DNA of 6,907 bases, taken from Selenomonadaceae bacterium (GTDB lineage Bacteria > Bacillota > Negativicutes > Selenomonadales > Selenomonadaceae). Both the position numbers and the translations under genes were made by a program. Below the pieces are notes generated by a model. It was not told where the DNA came from, searched no databases, and was given only the letters and a program-made list of their open reading frames with translations. Where the stretch lies: the NCBI GenBank assembly GCA_017390245.1, contig JAFPCE010000208.1:1-6907 (forward strand), read 5' to 3'. Shown in pieces: positions 1 to 6,329 of the stretch. How positions within the stretch are numbered: position 1 is the stretch's first letter; each line of letters opens with the position of its first letter.

Positions 1-70
1 GATGATGAAAAAATTAATTCATTAATGTTTCTGTATAGTTTTGAGTGTACATGAAAATGTATACCATAAT
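1..70 (+). other. 23S-5S rRNA internal spacer (end portion)
   Basis: This AT-rich stretch lies directly upstream of the 5S rRNA and is read as the last part of the rRNA operon internal spacer. No 23S 3' end is recognisable, so the 23S gene would lie outside the window. It holds an AT palindrome at 13-26 and a small hairpin at 46-63 (arms TGTACAT and ATGTATA, one G-T pair, GAAA tetraloop) that ends 7 bases before the 5S. This could be a processing element for maturation of the 5S 5' end. The spacer role is inferred from position. Confidence 0.55.
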
Positions 71-184
71 CCGGTGATGTTAGCTATGTGGTTCCACCTG
101 TTCCCATACCGAACACAGTAGTTAAGCACATAAACGCCGAAAGTACTTGGCTGGAGACGGCCTGGGAGGATAGGGAATTGCCGG
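71..184 (+). rRNA. rrf: 5S ribosomal RNA
   Basis: This is the 5S component of the large ribosomal subunit. The central block (about 91-165) carries the highly conserved 5S features: the GTTCCACCTGTTCCCATACC loop B/helix III region, CGAACACAGTAGTTAAGC, CGCCGAAAGTACTTGG, and the GGAGA/CCTGGGAGGATAGG loop E and helix IV-V part. Helix I closes it: CCGGTGAT at 71-78 pairs with ATTGCCGG at 177-184, including two G-T pairs, and this sets the ends to within a few bases. It is about 114 nt long, normal for the family. The sequence style resembles Negativicutes 5S genes. It is probably the last gene of an rRNA operon whose 16S and 23S are upstream and out of view. Confidence 0.96.
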
Positions 185-190
185 TTAGAG

Positions 191-219
191 AGAGGTTATC
201 TGAGGATAGCCTCTTTTTT
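191..219 (+). terminator. Rho-independent terminator of the rRNA operon
   Basis: AGAGGTTATC (191-200) pairs with GATAGCCTCT (205-214) across a TGAG loop. This gives a 10-bp stem with one G-T pair, followed by an uninterrupted T run to 219. It sits 6 bases after the 5S 3' end and faces outward on the + strand, so it is the expected end of the rRNA transcript. Confidence 0.93.
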
Positions 220-276
220 ATTACAGACTCTAATCCAGACCGTCTCCAGACAAATAGGCGGCCGCAAAAGAACAAG

Positions 277-316
277 AAAAAATTCCCATAGCAGCATAAG
301 CTGTTATGGGAATTTT
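277..316 (-). terminator. Rho-independent terminator of the cobT transcript
   Basis: Arms at 279-294 and 301-316 form a 16-bp stem (one G-T wobble) with a CATAAG loop. Read on the minus strand, the hairpin is followed by six T (complement of A277-A282). It lies 20 bases past the phosphoribosyltransferase stop codon. On the + strand the hairpin is followed by TTTTGCTTT, so it may act weakly in both directions as a second barrier to rRNA read-through. The remaining sequence between 220 and 335 shows nothing else. Confidence 0.92.
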
Positions 317-335
317 GCTTTAACTAGAGCTTTTG

Positions 336-2402
336 TTAGTTCTGTAATCCTTTGCCTGGGCCATCATTGGCTACAGCTACCTGAGTTTCTGTAAAGGTCT
401 TCATATCGTTAAGCGCATGCAATGCTGCATCAACTAAAGCCATGCCAGCCAGTGCTGTAATACCTGGTGCTTTGATATCCATCTGATACAGCGTTGGCTG
501 TACTGGCAGCAGGAATGGTTCTAAATCTGGCAGCATCTGGACAGCATAGCGGGCAATTGCCACAACAGCATCGTTATCCAGTACTACCAGGGAGCGGTTA
601 TGGGCAGCAGCTACCATGGCACCAAGGCCCGCAGAAACCAGCAGCTGCTGCTGTTCATTAAGATGTGCTATCCAGCTGGTGCTGCTGTATTTCAGACTGC
701 CATCTGGGTTTATCAAAGCATCGGCAATTTCCTGTATCAATTTTGGCCTGCCATCAATCAGGGCAAGGCCAATGATTTCACTGTGCAGGGATAAATCTTC
801 ACCCATCTGGCGGCCGTATTCAAAGGCATCCATCTGGCTGTGTCCCATGTAAAGATGGCCAGCCTCCAGCTTAATGTGGGACAGATCCGCATAGCCATTT
901 AAGAGACAGGCCTGCTCAAATGTGTAAGCCTGCTTTTTTTCATCATAGGAAAGATCAATGGCAATGTCATCTGGATCAGCGCCCACTATCTTTTTATGAT
1001 CATATTTATCCAGTCCAAAGAGCAGCAATGTTTTCCTGGTTTTCAGGTTCGGCAGATCTTCATCCAGAATACCACTGAGCTGGCGGGCAATCTTCTCAAT
1101 GTGGCCTAAGCTGTATATTGGCTTAGACAGAGTGTTGAGGCGCTTCTGGCAGCCTTCCATGGCATCCTTAGACAAAGACGGCATGGTATCAGTATAGTAA
1201 TTAAAGGTTTTATCAGTAAGAGTCACAGAATCCCGAGGCATATTATCCCATTCAACCTTTTTCATAAGCTGTTCTTTGCCCATGTCTGGTAAATGGAGAT
1301 AGGAGGTGGTAAGCAGTGTTTTGACCAAAAGGTCTGCCACCAGGCTGGAGCCGATAGCCTCACCTAATTTAATATCCAGCTTCATTACAGGCTTTAATCC
1401 TAATTTTTCCAGGGCATATTTGTGGCCACGTTCACCGCCAATATGGGAAGCAGCTAGAAAATCAGTGATAGCAGGGCTGATAGCTGTAGCAATCAAGGCT
1501 GCTGCACTGGTGTTAAAGCCATCTAGGATAGTCAGGACTCCATTCATGGCACCGCCAATAATCAGGCCGGCAATAGCGCCTAGCTCATAGCCACCTACTG
1601 CTGCTAAAACCCCCACTGGATCATCAGCCTGAGGCTGGTTAACTTCTAACATCTTTTTGACAGTAGCAATTTTTTTCTGCAGGCGTTCATCAGAAATATT
1701 AGTGCCACGGCCAGTGGCTTCTTCAGGAGAAATACCACACATTACAGCGGTGATGGCTGCACTGGCAGTGGTATTGGATATACCCATTTCATCAGGCAGA
1801 AAAACAGTACAGCCCTGCTGGTAGGCCTGGCAGGCAATGTGAATACCGGATAACAGGGATTTTACTGCATCATGGCGGCTCATAGCCATGCCCTGGGCAG
1901 CATTGGCAGTACCATTGCCAATTTTAAAAGCCTTATTTATAGGCAGACTGCTGGTATCACCATTGATGCCCATATCAAAAACACAAATAGAGCCCCGGGT
2001 AAAATTAGCAAATGCGTTGGCTGCAGCTCCCTGGGAAATCACATAGTTAGCTGCCATGTGCAGTGTGGTTTCCGGAGGATAGGCACTGACATTTTCCTGG
2101 GCTACGCCATGGTCAGCGCAGAAAATAGGCATAAAGGGAGATTCGATGCTTTTTCTGGGATAGCCAGCAGCACCAGCATATTTTTTGCCCAGTTCTTTAA
2201 GTTCCCCCAGACCATAAGCAGGATCTACGTATTTATCCAGTGCTTTAGTAAAGAAATTTACAGCCTCTGCATCTGCAGTTCCAATAAATGGCATAAGTTC
2301 AGATGGAAAATCCTCGTTGTCAGGGTCAGCCATCAGAAATTGCAGATATTGGGAAACGGTAAATCCGAATTCGTCTTTAAATTTTTCATAAGGTAGTGGC
2401 AT
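336..2402 (-). CDS. cobT: CobT/ArsAB-type nicotinate-nucleotide:base phosphoribosyltransferase, two fused domains
   Basis: It transfers phosphoribose from nicotinate mononucleotide to the lower-ligand base of cobamides, giving the alpha-ribotide used in nucleotide loop assembly; cytosolic. Length is 688 aa, about twice a normal CobT (~350). Residues ~42-370 form a complete CobT domain: ADHGV (96-100), SAYP (106-109), EMGISNTTA with Glu205, GRGT, DDPVGVLAAVGGYE (260-273), LDGF (293-296) and KLGEAIG with the expected catalytic base Glu348. Residues ~409-674 are a second CobT-like domain: SLGHIEKIARQLSGI matches the family N-terminus, and ALVDAALHALNDMKTF matches the family C-terminus. This half lacks ADHG, the EMG..NTT motif and the catalytic Glu. 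The layout resembles ArsA+ArsB, the heterodimer of Sporomusa and Veillonella that can activate phenolic bases, joined in one chain; the base used here is unknown. A TTG at 2420 is a possible earlier start. I chose the ATG at 2402 because an AAAGGGA ribosome binding site lies 8 bases before it. It is probably co-transcribed with tex, 63 bases upstream. Confidence 0.93.
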   Translation of the reverse strand: MPLPYEKFKDEFGFTVSQYLQFLMADPDNEDFPSELMPFIGTADAEAVNFFTKALDKYVDPAYGLGELKELGKKYAGAAGYPRKSIESPFMPIFCADHGVAQENVSAYPPETTLHMAANYVISQGAAANAFANFTRGSICVFDMGINGDTSSLPINKAFKIGNGTANAAQGMAMSRHDAVKSLLSGIHIACQAYQQGCTVFLPDEMGISNTTASAAITAVMCGISPEEATGRGTNISDERLQKKIATVKKMLEVNQPQADDPVGVLAAVGGYELGAIAGLIIGGAMNGVLTILDGFNTSAAALIATAISPAITDFLAASHIGGERGHKYALEKLGLKPVMKLDIKLGEAIGSSLVADLLVKTLLTTSYLHLPDMGKEQLMKKVEWDNMPRDSVTLTDKTFNYYTDTMPSLSKDAMEGCQKRLNTLSKPIYSLGHIEKIARQLSGILDEDLPNLKTRKTLLLFGLDKYDHKKIVGADPDDIAIDLSYDEKKQAYTFEQACLLNGYADLSHIKLEAGHLYMGHSQMDAFEYGRQMGEDLSLHSEIIGLALIDGRPKLIQEIADALINPDGSLKYSSTSWIAHLNEQQQLLVSAGLGAMVAAAHNRSLVVLDNDAVVAIARYAVQMLPDLEPFLLPVQPTLYQMDIKAPGITALAGMALVDAALHALNDMKTFTETQVAVANDGPGKGLQN

Positions 2403-2440
2403 GGAATCGTCCCTTTCCAAATTCTCTATATCAGATTTTC

Positions 2441-2458
2441 AATTTATCAGAATAAATT
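2441..2458 (-). other. AT-only intercistronic hairpin between tex and cobT
   Basis: AATTTAT (2441-2447) and ATAAATT (2452-2458) form a perfect 7-bp stem with a 4-base loop in the 63-base gap between the tex stop and the cobT start. It has no G-C pairs and no following T run on the minus strand, so it does not look like a terminator. It may be an mRNA stability or processing site, or just AT-rich sequence. No convincing promoter or cobalamin riboswitch fits in this gap. Confidence 0.3.
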
Positions 2459-2465
2459 CAGGATA

Positions 2466-4652
2466 TCAGGAAGCCTGCTGGGCCTGTTTCAGGCTAAGAC
2501 CTATGCGGCCTCTGGCCTCGTCTACGCTGATAACCATAACGGAAATAATATCACCTACAGACACTACATCCAATGGATGCTTCACATGCTTGTGGCTCAG
2601 CTCAGAAATATGAATCAGGCCTGCAGTTTTGATGCCGATATCTACAAAGGCACCAAAATCAGTAATATTGCGGACTGTACCTGTCATGATGGTACCAACC
2701 TTGATATCAGAAAGCTTCACAATAGCCTTGCGGGTAAGGGGCTTTGGCAGCTCCTCACGGGGATCTCGGCCAGGCTTGCACAGGGCCTGGATAATATCCT
2801 GCACTGTAGGCACGCCAGCCTTCAGCTCAGCAGCCAGCTTCTCAGCATCTACCAGCTGCAGCTTGGCCTTTAACAGCTCATTGGCTTCTTTATCAGTCAG
2901 GGCAGAGGCATCAAAGCCCATGCGGTCTAAAATCTGCTCTGCCAGTCCGTAGGATTCTGGATGGACAGAGGTGTTATCCAAAGGTGATTTACCGCCATTA
3001 ATGCGCAGGAAGCCAGCACACTGTGTAAAGGCAGCATTGCCTAAGCGGGCTACCTTTAAAAGCTCCTTGCGGCTCTTAAATGGTCCATTGTCATTGCGGT
3101 AAGCTATGATATTCTTGGCTACAGTGGCATTAATGCCGGCAATGTGCTTCAAAAGTGCAGGAGAAGCAGTGTTAAGCTCTACACCAACATGATTTACTAC
3201 TGCCTCAATGGTCTGGTCCAGAGTTTCTGACAGCTGCTTCTGGTTAACATCATGCTGGTACTGCCCAACGCCAATAGCCTTTGGGTCAATTTTTACCAGC
3301 TCAGCCAGAGGATCCTGGACACGGCGGGCAATGGAAACAGCTCCGCGGATGGTAACATCGTATTCTGGCAGCTCTTCCTTAGCCAGGGCAGAGGCGGAGT
3401 AAACAGAAGCACCAGCCTCATTGGTAATCAGGTAGTTTACCTGTAAATTATTGTCCTTAATGAGCTTAGCAGCAAATTCCTCTGTTTCAAAGGAAGCAGT
3501 GCCGTTACCAATGGAAATAAGTCCTACATTATATTTCTTAATGAGAGCCAGAGCCTTTTTAGCAGACTCAGCAGCACCCTTTTCACCATGGGTAATGTAA
3601 AGAACGCCATGGTCTAAAACATGGCCAGTGGCATCTACAACAGCCATTTTGCAGCCAGTACGGTAGCCAGGATCAAGACCCATAACAGTGTAGCCAGCCA
3701 GAGGAGACTGCAGCAATAACTGGCGCAGATTAGTACCAAAAATATTAATAGCCTGCTTTTCAGCAGTGGCAGTAAGCTCTGCCCGCAGCTCTCTTTCCAG
3801 AGATGGGAAAATCAGGCGCTTCCAGCTGTCAGCAAAGGCAGAATTAAGCAGCTCAGTAAAAACAGATTCTTTCCTTAAATATACATCAGACAGATATTTC
3901 AGGGCTCTGTCCTCGTCCAGGTTCAGCTTTACCTTGAGAAAATCCAGCTTTTCACCACGGTTAATAGCTAAAATACGGTGTGATGGCAAAGTGCTGACAG
4001 GTTCACGGTAATCTGCATACATAAGGAAAATCTGGCCAGCTTCTGTTTTACCTTTCTCTTCATCCAAAGAAGTAGACAGGATACCGTTATTCCACAGGAA
4101 TTTCCTGAGCTTCTGCCGGAGGTCACTGTTTTCAGAAAACTGTTCTGCCAGAATATCCATAGCACCAGCCAGGGCCGTGTCACTATCTGGTACATCAGCA
4201 TCAGGATTAATATATTCTTTGGCTATATCCTCTGGGCTGCCGGTAGTGATATCCTGCAGCAGAATGATGTTTGCCAGTGGTTCTAAGCCACGTTCCTTAG
4301 CCTTCTGGGCACGGGTGCTTTTTTTCTGTTTATATGGAAGATAAATATCCTCCAGCTCCTGCAGAGTTGAGGTTTTCTCAATGGCAGCCTTTAATTCATC
4401 GGTAAGCTTGCCCTGCTCCTCAATTTTGTTTAAAATTTCTCCCTGGCGTTTTACAAAGTTACGCAAATAAAGAAGCCGCTCATTTAAGTTGCGGAGCTGT
4501 TCATCCTCCAGTGCACCTGTTACTTCTTTGCGGTAACGGGCAATAAATGGAATGGTGTTTCCCTCATCAATCAGCTTAATGGCAGCATCACTTTGAGATT
4601 TTTTAATTTTTAATTCTTTGGCGATAACGCCGCTAATGTTTTCTAAAAGCAT
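2466..4652 (-). CDS. tex: Tex family transcription accessory protein (S1 RNA-binding)
   Basis: Tex is a cytosolic nucleic-acid-binding protein linked to transcription and gene-expression fitness; its exact biochemical role is not settled. The 728-aa product has the family order: a helical N-terminal region including IDEGNTIPFIARYRKEVTGAL (about 28-48); a YqgF/RNase H-like domain starting near residue 321 (VMGLDPGYRTG) with EAGASVYSASALA and SIARRVQDPLAELVKIDP; the GVGQYQHDVNQ motif (about 461-471); a helix-hairpin-helix section (about 500-550); and a C-terminal S1 domain (about 649-723, GTVRNITDFGAFVDIG). The start at 4652 is chosen because AAGGAG lies 7 bases before the ATG. A longer in-frame reading up to 4781 would run through the promoter and adds 43 residues unlike Tex. 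In the usual GNGTASRETE motif this copy has Phe for Arg (residue 388). It is transcribed divergently from perR and leads into cobT. Confidence 0.96.
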   Translation of the reverse strand: MLLENISGVIAKELKIKKSQSDAAIKLIDEGNTIPFIARYRKEVTGALEDEQLRNLNERLLYLRNFVKRQGEILNKIEEQGKLTDELKAAIEKTSTLQELEDIYLPYKQKKSTRAQKAKERGLEPLANIILLQDITTGSPEDIAKEYINPDADVPDSDTALAGAMDILAEQFSENSDLRQKLRKFLWNNGILSTSLDEEKGKTEAGQIFLMYADYREPVSTLPSHRILAINRGEKLDFLKVKLNLDEDRALKYLSDVYLRKESVFTELLNSAFADSWKRLIFPSLERELRAELTATAEKQAINIFGTNLRQLLLQSPLAGYTVMGLDPGYRTGCKMAVVDATGHVLDHGVLYITHGEKGAAESAKKALALIKKYNVGLISIGNGTASFETEEFAAKLIKDNNLQVNYLITNEAGASVYSASALAKEELPEYDVTIRGAVSIARRVQDPLAELVKIDPKAIGVGQYQHDVNQKQLSETLDQTIEAVVNHVGVELNTASPALLKHIAGINATVAKNIIAYRNDNGPFKSRKELLKVARLGNAAFTQCAGFLRINGGKSPLDNTSVHPESYGLAEQILDRMGFDASALTDKEANELLKAKLQLVDAEKLAAELKAGVPTVQDIIQALCKPGRDPREELPKPLTRKAIVKLSDIKVGTIMTGTVRNITDFGAFVDIGIKTAGLIHISELSHKHVKHPLDVVSVGDIISVMVISVDEARGRIGLSLKQAQQAS

Positions 4653-4659
4653 TCTGTAT

Positions 4660-4665
4660 CTCCTT
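4660..4665 (-). promoter_or_regulatory. tex ribosome binding site
   Basis: AAGGAG on the minus strand ends 7 bases before the ATG at 4652. This decides the tex start against the longer in-frame reading. Confidence 0.88.
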
Positions 4666-4686
4666 TTGATTTTAATTCTATTTGTT

Positions 4687-4695
4687 ATTATAACA
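4687..4695 (-). promoter_or_regulatory. tex promoter, extended -10
   Basis: The minus strand reads TGTTATAAT, a perfect TATAAT with an upstream TG (extended -10), about 35 bases before the tex ATG. No good -35 stands 16-18 bases upstream, which fits an extended -10 promoter. Transcription would start near 4680, giving a leader of roughly 28 bases. The TTATAAT also equals one half of the PerR-box consensus (TTATAAT-N-ATTATAA), but the second half is poor. Confidence 0.6.
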
Positions 4696-4745
4696 TATTC
4701 ACTATAAATGTGATTAGTATTAAGAAAATGGTCATAAGTAATATA

Positions 4746-4774
4746 TTGACATACACATCTATTTAGGATAAAAT
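4746..4774 (+). promoter_or_regulatory. perR sigma-70 promoter
   Basis: TTGACA (4746-4751) is a perfect -35 and TAAAAT (4769-4774) a near-perfect -10, with the optimal 17-base spacer. Transcription would start near 4781, leaving a leader of about 73 bases before the ATG at 4855. The leader is very AT-rich (4775-4835). It could hold a self-regulatory operator, but I see no clean PerR box. Confidence 0.82.
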
Positions 4775-4854
4775 TAATCAAAATAATTTAATAATAATTC
4801 AAATGAACGGAAAATTATTACTAATTAGAAAATATGTCAGAAAAGAGGGATAGC

Positions 4855-5292
4855 ATGCTGGAAATTGAGAATGTCACACAGATTCTGCGGGATAATGGTT
4901 TTAAAGTAACTCCCCAGAGGTTAGCAGTATATGAGGCTCTGGCCGCAACTGAAATGCATCCAAATGCTGAGATGCTATATAACATTTTGCAGCCACAGTA
5001 CCCAACTATGAGCCTGGCCACTGTCTACAAGACAATGGATATTTTTGCAGGTATTGGTCTGGTACAGATTTTAAATACCGGAGAGGACAGCTTCCGTTAT
5101 GATGCTAACACCAGCTCTCATCCTCACATTAAGTGTATTTGCTGCAATAAGGTAGCAGATATCTTTGATATTGATGATGAACCATTGATTAAGGCTGCCC
5201 AGGAGAAGACTGGGTTCCAGTTAACAGGACGCCAGATTTATTTTTACGGCAAGTGTCCAAGATGCCAGAAAATCAGTCCTGATACTCATTAA
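4855..5292 (+). CDS. perR: PerR-type Fur family transcriptional regulator
   Basis: This is a metal-dependent repressor, probably sensing peroxide through Fe/Mn at a regulatory site and controlling oxidative-stress and metal genes. The 145-aa product (normal for PerR) has an N-terminal winged helix (VTPQRLAVYEAL, then recognition region SLATVYKTMDIF, 53-64) and a C-terminal dimerisation domain. Candidate regulatory ligands are His35, Asp83, His89, His91 and Asp102, matching B. subtilis PerR H37, D85, H91, H93 and D104 with an offset of two. Cys94-X2-Cys97 and Cys134-X2-Cys137 form the structural zinc site. Asp rather than Glu at 102 favours PerR over Fur, though Zur or another subfamily is not excluded. 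An in-frame ATG at 4834 would add seven residues but has no ribosome binding site; the ATG at 4855 follows GAGGG by 5 bases. It is monocistronic or weakly linked to walJ, and divergent from tex. Confidence 0.88.
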   Translation: MLEIENVTQILRDNGFKVTPQRLAVYEALAATEMHPNAEMLYNILQPQYPTMSLATVYKTMDIFAGIGLVQILNTGEDSFRYDANTSSHPHIKCICCNKVADIFDIDDEPLIKAAQEKTGFQLTGRQIYFYGKCPRCQKISPDTH

Positions 5293-5319
5293 TTTTTGCG
5301 AAAATATTTTTAGAAAAAC

Positions 5320-5380
5320 AGGCTATGCCTTGATATGAAACCATAAATAGTGGTAGCATATCATCTGGGTGTAGCCTTTT
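5320..5380 (+). terminator. Structured element, possible perR terminator
   Basis: A nested stem is visible: AGGCTA (5320-5325) with TAGCCT (5372-5377); TGATATG (5331-5337) with CATATCA (5357-5363); and ACCA (5340-5343) with TGGT (5351-5354). Internal loops separate the helices. A short T-rich tail (TTTT at 5377-5380, then CTGTTGTTT) follows the outer stem. It starts 27 bases after the perR stop, so termination is the simplest reading, but the irregular stem and the broken T run make it imperfect. It could instead be a structured 3' UTR or small RNA. Confidence 0.45.
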
Positions 5381-5434
5381 CTGTTGTTTAAAGGCAGATA
5401 TAAGGCTATTATTAGAAAATGATTAGAAATTTAG

Positions 5435-5462
5435 TTTACAGATAATTTACAGCTAAGATAAT
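5435..5462 (+). promoter_or_regulatory. Candidate walJ-htrA promoter
   Basis: TTTACA (5435-5440) and GATAAT (5457-5462) each differ from consensus at one base and are separated by 16 bases. Transcription would start near 5469, just before the hairpin at 5474-5497. This would give walJ a leader of about 74 bases. It is supported by sequence match only. Confidence 0.5.
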
Positions 5463-5473
5463 TATACTTAAAA

Positions 5474-5497
5474 GCACCAAAGGAAATGCTTTGGTGC
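5474..5497 (+). other. Perfect hairpin in the walJ leader
   Basis: GCACCAAAG (5474-5482) and CTTTGGTGC (5489-5497) form a perfect 9-bp stem around a 6-base loop. A smaller hairpin (CAGC 5503-5506 / GCTG 5511-5514) follows. On the + strand there is no T run after the main stem, so it is not a terminator for perR. If the predicted promoter is right, it lies at the extreme 5' end of the walJ mRNA, where such stems often protect transcripts from decay. On the minus strand it is followed by only four T. Confidence 0.55.
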
Positions 5498-5542
5498 GTG
5501 TACAGCCTTAGCTGCAGGATAAAATGAAAGCGAGAGTGACCG

Positions 5543-6304
5543 ATGCAGGTAGCTGTATTAGCAAGTGGCAGCAAGGGCAATGCCACATTTATCGAAATGG
5601 AAGGAGTGAAATTGCTGGTTGATGCTGGTATCAGCACCAGGCGGATTAAGCAGGAACTGAGCAATTTAGGAGTTGATATTGCAGATTTAGATGGAATATT
5701 TATCACCCATGAGCATATTGACCATGTGAAGGGACTGGCTACTTTAAGCAAAAAATACCGCATAGCGCTGTACAGCCGGCCAGAAACATTCCGGGCCATG
5801 AGCTGCTACAGGGAGATTCCCATAGAGTGCCTGAATCCTATTAAGGACAGGGTAACTCTGGGCAGGATATCCGTGAGGGCCTTTGATATATCCCATGATG
5901 CAGTTAATCCTGTGGGGTATGTCATTCAGGGCAGCAGCCGCTGCGTGGTGGCCACAGATACAGGCTATATCAGCAAAGGGATGCAGGCCATGCTGGAGGG
6001 TGCCCAGGTTATGGTGTTAGAAGCTAATCATGATGTGGATATGCTGAAAATGGGACCTTATCCAAGAAGCCTGCAGCTGCGCATCCTAGGCCGGCAGGGT
6101 CATTTATCCAATGAAATAACAGCCCAGACGCTGGCAAAGCTTAAAAACAGGCCGAAAAAGGTATTCCTGGCTCATTTAAGTGAGCAGAATAACAGCCCAG
6201 AGGTGGCTATGGATACAGTAAAGAGCATTTTGGCTCAGGAGGGCATAGAAGATATTGAATTATTTATGACCTCGCCTAACCAATGTGTCAGCACTACTTA
6301 TTAA
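5543..6304 (+). CDS. walJ: WalJ/YycJ metallo-beta-lactamase fold hydrolase
   Basis: This is a cytosolic MBL-fold protein of the WalJ (YycJ) family. Relatives have been described as DNA exonucleases and linked to coordination of replication with cell division. The 253-aa product starts with the family hallmark VLASGSKGNATFI, then LVDAGIS, and the zinc-binding THEHIDH motif (His56, His58, Asp60, His61). Further candidate metal ligands are His118 (DISHD), Asp139 (ATDTGY), His187 (GHLSN) and His211 (LAHLSEQNNSP); all are present, so the enzyme should be active. The start is supported by the family N-terminus; the ribosome binding site is weak (GAGAG, 6 bases upstream). htrA follows after 25 bases, the order seen at the end of the Firmicute wal (yyc) operon, but walR, walK, walH and walI are not upstream: perR is. 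Substrate specificity in this organism is inferred. Confidence 0.92.
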   Translation: MQVAVLASGSKGNATFIEMEGVKLLVDAGISTRRIKQELSNLGVDIADLDGIFITHEHIDHVKGLATLSKKYRIALYSRPETFRAMSCYREIPIECLNPIKDRVTLGRISVRAFDISHDAVNPVGYVIQGSSRCVVATDTGYISKGMQAMLEGAQVMVLEANHDVDMLKMGPYPRSLQLRILGRQGHLSNEITAQTLAKLKNRPKKVFLAHLSEQNNSPEVAMDTVKSILAQEGIEDIELFMTSPNQCVSTTY

Positions 6305-6317
6305 GTAATCATATGAT

Positions 6318-6323
6318 GGAGGG
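6318..6323 (+). promoter_or_regulatory. htrA ribosome binding site
   Basis: GGAGGG is a strong Shine-Dalgarno sequence. Two adjacent in-frame ATGs follow (6327 and 6330). The second has the better distance (7 bases after GGAGG, against 4), so it is taken as the start. Confidence 0.85.
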
Positions 6324-6329
6324 ATTATG

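Noticed and set aside
258..265. GCGGCCGC octamer (a rare-cutter site) between the two terminators, hinting at vector or engineered sequence.
   Set aside because: The flanks are ordinary chromosomal sequence with no other vector signature. A single octamer can occur by chance.
88..291. A 67-codon open frame running through the 5S rRNA.
   Set aside because: It is translation of structural RNA and its terminator, not a protein gene.
1872..2396. A 174-codon open frame on the + strand opposite cobT.
   Set aside because: It is antisense to a well-supported conserved gene, has no ribosome binding site or recognisable domain, and is explained by codon bias of the opposite strand.
2403..2465. A possible cobalamin riboswitch upstream of cobT.
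   Set aside because: The gap is only 63 bases, contains no B12-box, and is far shorter than the known aptamer.
4653..4781. An N-terminal extension of Tex by 43 residues.
   Set aside because: It would run through the ribosome binding site and promoter, is AT-biased, and does not resemble Tex. The ATG at 4652 has a proper AAGGAG.
5524..5622. A 32-codon reading frame overlapping the walJ start out of frame, with AGGA four bases before its ATG.
   Set aside because: It lies almost wholly inside walJ, has no recognisable features, and the family N-terminus clearly supports the 5543 start. A regulatory overlapping peptide is possible but unsupported.
5431..5799. A 122-codon open frame on the minus strand overlapping the walJ start.
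   Set aside because: It covers the walJ promoter and the conserved MBL N-terminus on the opposite strand and shows no family features.
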